Shown: positions 61,501 through 64,000 of the stretch, piece after piece
Position numbering within the stretch: position 1 is the first letter of the stretch
Layout of the letters: every line of letters starts with the position of its first letter
Program-made: the position numbers and the translations under genes
Source: Flavobacteriaceae bacterium
GTDB taxonomy: Bacteria > Bacteroidota > Bacteroidia > Flavobacteriales > Flavobacteriaceae
DNA: 64,000 nt
Direction: 5' to 3'
Assembly (NCBI GenBank): GCA_020346245.1
Contig: CP070778.1
Coordinates: 2,139,261 to 2,203,260 of the forward strand
The notes under the pieces: model-generated
Databases searched by the model: none
What the model saw: the letters and a program-made list of their open reading frames with translations, nothing else
What the model was told of the DNA's origin: nothing

Positions 61501-63900
61501 TTATTTAAAAGTGGTTGTAATTTCAATGATGGGGTCGTTGGATTTGTAGAATATTTTATTTTCATCTATGATCATCTCTGCCTTTCCTTTCACTATTTCA
61601 TAATTTCCATTTTCTATTTTTGGAAGTACTACTTCCAATGTCCAGTCAGTTTCAGATTGCACTGCTTTCACTGAGATTTTATTGTCTATTTTCTCGTAAA
61701 AAACTGAAATTATATTTTCGGCAACCATTACATTTTCCAGACTGGCTGAATTCCATTCTTCGGGCATTTGAATCATAATTTGAATCTTTTTTTCTGATGC
61801 CACAGGTTGGATTCCAAAAAATTGATGAATTATAGGAATGGCAAAACTATAGATATTCCAGGCCTGAGTAATCATTCCGTAGTCTGGTGAAACTTCATAA
61901 ATACTACCAGGAAGGGCATAACTAAACGTCCGAGTCATCCTTTTAAGATAATTAAGTGCCTTGTCAGGTCTCCCATAGTTATTTTCGGCAATTGCCTGAA
62001 CCCCTGTTGGAAGAGTCATTACCGCACCAGTATATGAAAAGACTTTACTTCCTTTGAAAGAACCATCATCAGAACCTGCAGAAGCATCTCTGTCTATACC
62101 AGTAACAAAAACACCAAAAGGATTTACAAAATTTTCAGAGGTTTGCAGCGCTTTTAACGCTTTCTCTTTTTCTGCAATTTTCATTTCCATTGGCGTATTT
62201 ACAACCCAGTTATGATGTAGTACAAAAGGCCTTAGTGTCCTAGATGGATTTTCCAAAATAGATTTTTTAGTCTCTTTTAATTCCTCAATCGCCCAGGGTT
62301 TATTAAGGGTATCTGCCCTGATTATCGCATCATTTATTAAATGCAAAGCTTGTTTATCAGTTCCAATAAAGTCGGCATAAGAGTTAAATTCTTCAGACCA
62401 AAACTCTAAATTAATCCTGTCTTTTAAAGTGTGGGCTAACTTTCCATATTCCAAAGCTAAAGAATCCTCTTTTAGCACTATCGCCATATTAGCAGCATCG
62501 GCAAAAGCGCTTTGGGTATAAACGGCTACATCTATCATTTCGCTGTCAAGACCGTGAATTTCCATCATACCAAAACCATCAGGAAATAAATTTTTGTTAT
62601 CATCATTTTCAGTCATTAACCAGTTTAGTCCGTTCTTAACCGTTGGAAAGTACTTTTTCAAAAATTGAATATCTCCATTCCAGAGGTATATTTGCCAAAT
62701 TAATGTCGCAAACTGCGGAGTTTCGTTAATATTTCCCTTATTGAAAACAGTGCCATTTGTAGACATTTCATGAAGGATCCTGCCATTACCGTTAACTCTG
62801 TTGGAAACACTGTCCAGGAGATGAATAGTGTTATATACTATATCTCTTTGACCAATTGCCATATAGCCTTGCAAGGCATATTCACTATCTACGCCAAACC
62901 ACCATGGATAATCGGGAATTCCTGCAGTTATTCCTCTTCCAATTTCAGGCACATCCCTTATTAACCAATCACAGTTGTATTTCAGCCATTCAAATGCATT
63001 CTGTAATTCCTTATCAGGAATAGTAAGTTTGGATTGTTCTGCAAGTCGACTGTACCTTTGTTTTTTAGATACGAGGTAATTAACCCCTTTATTTTGAATG
63101 GAATCATAGGTAGCCAATGCTTGTTCTTTGGAATTATATGAACCTGCTATGGTAAAATTAATTATTTTGGTTTCATCAGGCTGCAGCGATATCTCATAGG
63201 TCAAATTACCTGAAATGCCCAAACCAGGACGATTACTTTTTATAAAACTGTATTCAGAGGGTTGTATATTAGTTCCAAAAGCAACGTACCATGGATTTTG
63301 ATTGTCCTTTATTAACCAGGTACCGGAATTATTAAGAAATTCAGCTTTATCTTCACTATCTATCATTCCGGTTTCCTCTCCCAGCCAAACTGGTCTTAGA
63401 TCGGAATCCCCTCTGAACAAGAAGTCAAAGTTTTGTGTTTTCTCTGACAGGTTTTTCACTTTATATTGAATCAGAACCCCTTCCTTGCCATCAGGTACAA
63501 ATTGAAACCGTTCGATTTTCAGATTATTTTTACTTAGATCATATATATGCTTATTTGCAAATGGGTAGTTAACAAAAGATGTTGCAGAATCCAGCATTAA
63601 AGTCAGATCATCCCATATGAGCGATACTTCAAAACCATCCATTAATTTTATTGGGTGATCCCAGACGCCGCCCATTTCACCTTCTATATGCCACCCCAGA
63701 TCAGGAAAAGTACCATTTTGGTGACCGACCATATAAAGCCTATCCCCGGCTGTCACATAGGGAGAATTCAAATAATCATTTTTACCTTTTATAAAAGGGC
63801 TGTCTTTAACTATTTCAGAAAAATCATAATTGACAGGGTTGGAGGTACAAGAATTCATCAGTAACACTATCAATAAAATTATAGTAGTCGGATTTTTCAT
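61501..63900 (-). CDS. exported six-hairpin glycosidase (amylo-1,6-glucosidase-like) lipoprotein
   Basis: 799 residues with lipobox MNSC (C18). An N-terminal beta-sandwich (about 40-290: GDRLYMVGHQNGTFPDLGWHIEGEMGG) precedes an (alpha/alpha)6-barrel (about 295-700), with WWFGVDSEYALQGYMAIGQRD, FPDGFGMMEIHGLDSEMIDVAVYTQSAFADAANMA and SYALPGSIYEVSPDYG. The barrel motifs resemble the C-terminal domain of glycogen debranching enzyme and related GH families that use an inverting acid pair. A small beta-domain ends the protein. Envelope location by lipobox. No SusC/SusD or other glycosidase flanks it, so the substrate is unknown. Confidence 0.8.
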   Translation of the reverse strand: MKNPTTIILLIVLLMNSCTSNPVNYDFSEIVKDSPFIKGKNDYLNSPYVTAGDRLYMVGHQNGTFPDLGWHIEGEMGGVWDHPIKLMDGFEVSLIWDDLTLMLDSATSFVNYPFANKHIYDLSKNNLKIERFQFVPDGKEGVLIQYKVKNLSEKTQNFDFLFRGDSDLRPVWLGEETGMIDSEDKAEFLNNSGTWLIKDNQNPWYVAFGTNIQPSEYSFIKSNRPGLGISGNLTYEISLQPDETKIINFTIAGSYNSKEQALATYDSIQNKGVNYLVSKKQRYSRLAEQSKLTIPDKELQNAFEWLKYNCDWLIRDVPEIGRGITAGIPDYPWWFGVDSEYALQGYMAIGQRDIVYNTIHLLDSVSNRVNGNGRILHEMSTNGTVFNKGNINETPQFATLIWQIYLWNGDIQFLKKYFPTVKNGLNWLMTENDDNKNLFPDGFGMMEIHGLDSEMIDVAVYTQSAFADAANMAIVLKEDSLALEYGKLAHTLKDRINLEFWSEEFNSYADFIGTDKQALHLINDAIIRADTLNKPWAIEELKETKKSILENPSRTLRPFVLHHNWVVNTPMEMKIAEKEKALKALQTSENFVNPFGVFVTGIDRDASAGSDDGSFKGSKVFSYTGAVMTLPTGVQAIAENNYGRPDKALNYLKRMTRTFSYALPGSIYEVSPDYGMITQAWNIYSFAIPIIHQFFGIQPVASEKKIQIMIQMPEEWNSASLENVMVAENIISVFYEKIDNKISVKAVQSETDWTLEVVLPKIENGNYEIVKGKAEMIIDENKIFYKSNDPIIEITTTFK

Positions 63901-64000
63901 AAGCTTGATTTTATCTACTCACCGGGAAACAAATGTAGCAATAACCATAAATATTTAATAAAGGCAGATTTTAGTAAGTATCACTAAAAGGCAAAAAAAA

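Overview
The window looks like a chromosomal segment of a Flavobacteriaceae member (phylum Bacteroidota). The evidence is low GC, no Shine-Dalgarno-like leaders, recurrent TAnnTTTG promoter boxes, three TonB-dependent receptors, several SPII lipoproteins, and lineage-typical families (DUF4270, DUF5689, DUF3108, BamA-fused patatin, insertion-bearing LspA). I see no insertion sequence, prophage, CRISPR array, tRNA or rRNA. Coding density is high, and only two gaps exceed 300 bases (2786-3297 and 8716-9159).

Layout. 1-2785: 3' part of ileS, a zinc-less DksA/TraR-like protein, lspA, and a convergent 5-formyl-THF cyclo-ligase. 3298-8715: uvrC, a patatin/BamA-like outer-membrane protein, and hppD. 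8716-9159: a gap with a promoter-to-terminator unit that looks like an undescribed small RNA. 9160-15068: DUF3108 protein, tryptophan 2,3-dioxygenase, M23 peptidase, pgi, a small membrane protein and a DUF1080 protein. 15072-20382: an exported EEP nuclease/phosphatase divergent from a TonB receptor and a DUF5689 plus lamin-tail lipoprotein, together resembling a split ExeM-type nuclease with an uptake porter. 20392-22628: a soluble multi-PAS kinase with its single-domain response regulator. 22851-29037: ankyrin protein, nitrilase-family amidase, Ig-like lipoprotein, comF, a coiled-coil membrane protein, glyS. 29059-34861: TonB receptor, ABM monooxygenase divergent from a GlxA-type regulator with a candidate operator between them, exodeoxyribonuclease III, aldo/keto reductase. 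34940-39769 (minus): panC-panD-flippase-like-pseudoesterase, then radA. 39873-44476: half-length GT5 protein, DUF4270 lipoprotein, glmS. 44684-49010: TonB receptor plus SGNH lipoprotein. 49198-51001: atpD-atpC. 51647-58013: biotin genes bioF-(DUF2007)-bioD-bioA-(Coa1-like on minus)-ketosynthase-bioB. 58076-63900: JmjC-like cupin, GNAT-like protein, fatty acid hydroxylase, recX, and an exported glycosidase.

How the genes work together. The biotin block carries the four late-pathway enzymes plus a FabF-like ketosynthase, but no recognisable bioC/bioH/bioG/bioW, so the ketosynthase is a candidate for pimeloyl supply. The outer-membrane genes fall into receptor-plus-surface-enzyme pairs (TonB/EEP/LTD, TonB/SGNH). 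Promoter boxes lie at an identical 4-base distance from the ATG in glyS, bioF and panD, which suggests leaderless transcripts. Six genes appear to start with TTG.

All functional assignments come from motif reading. No database search was run.
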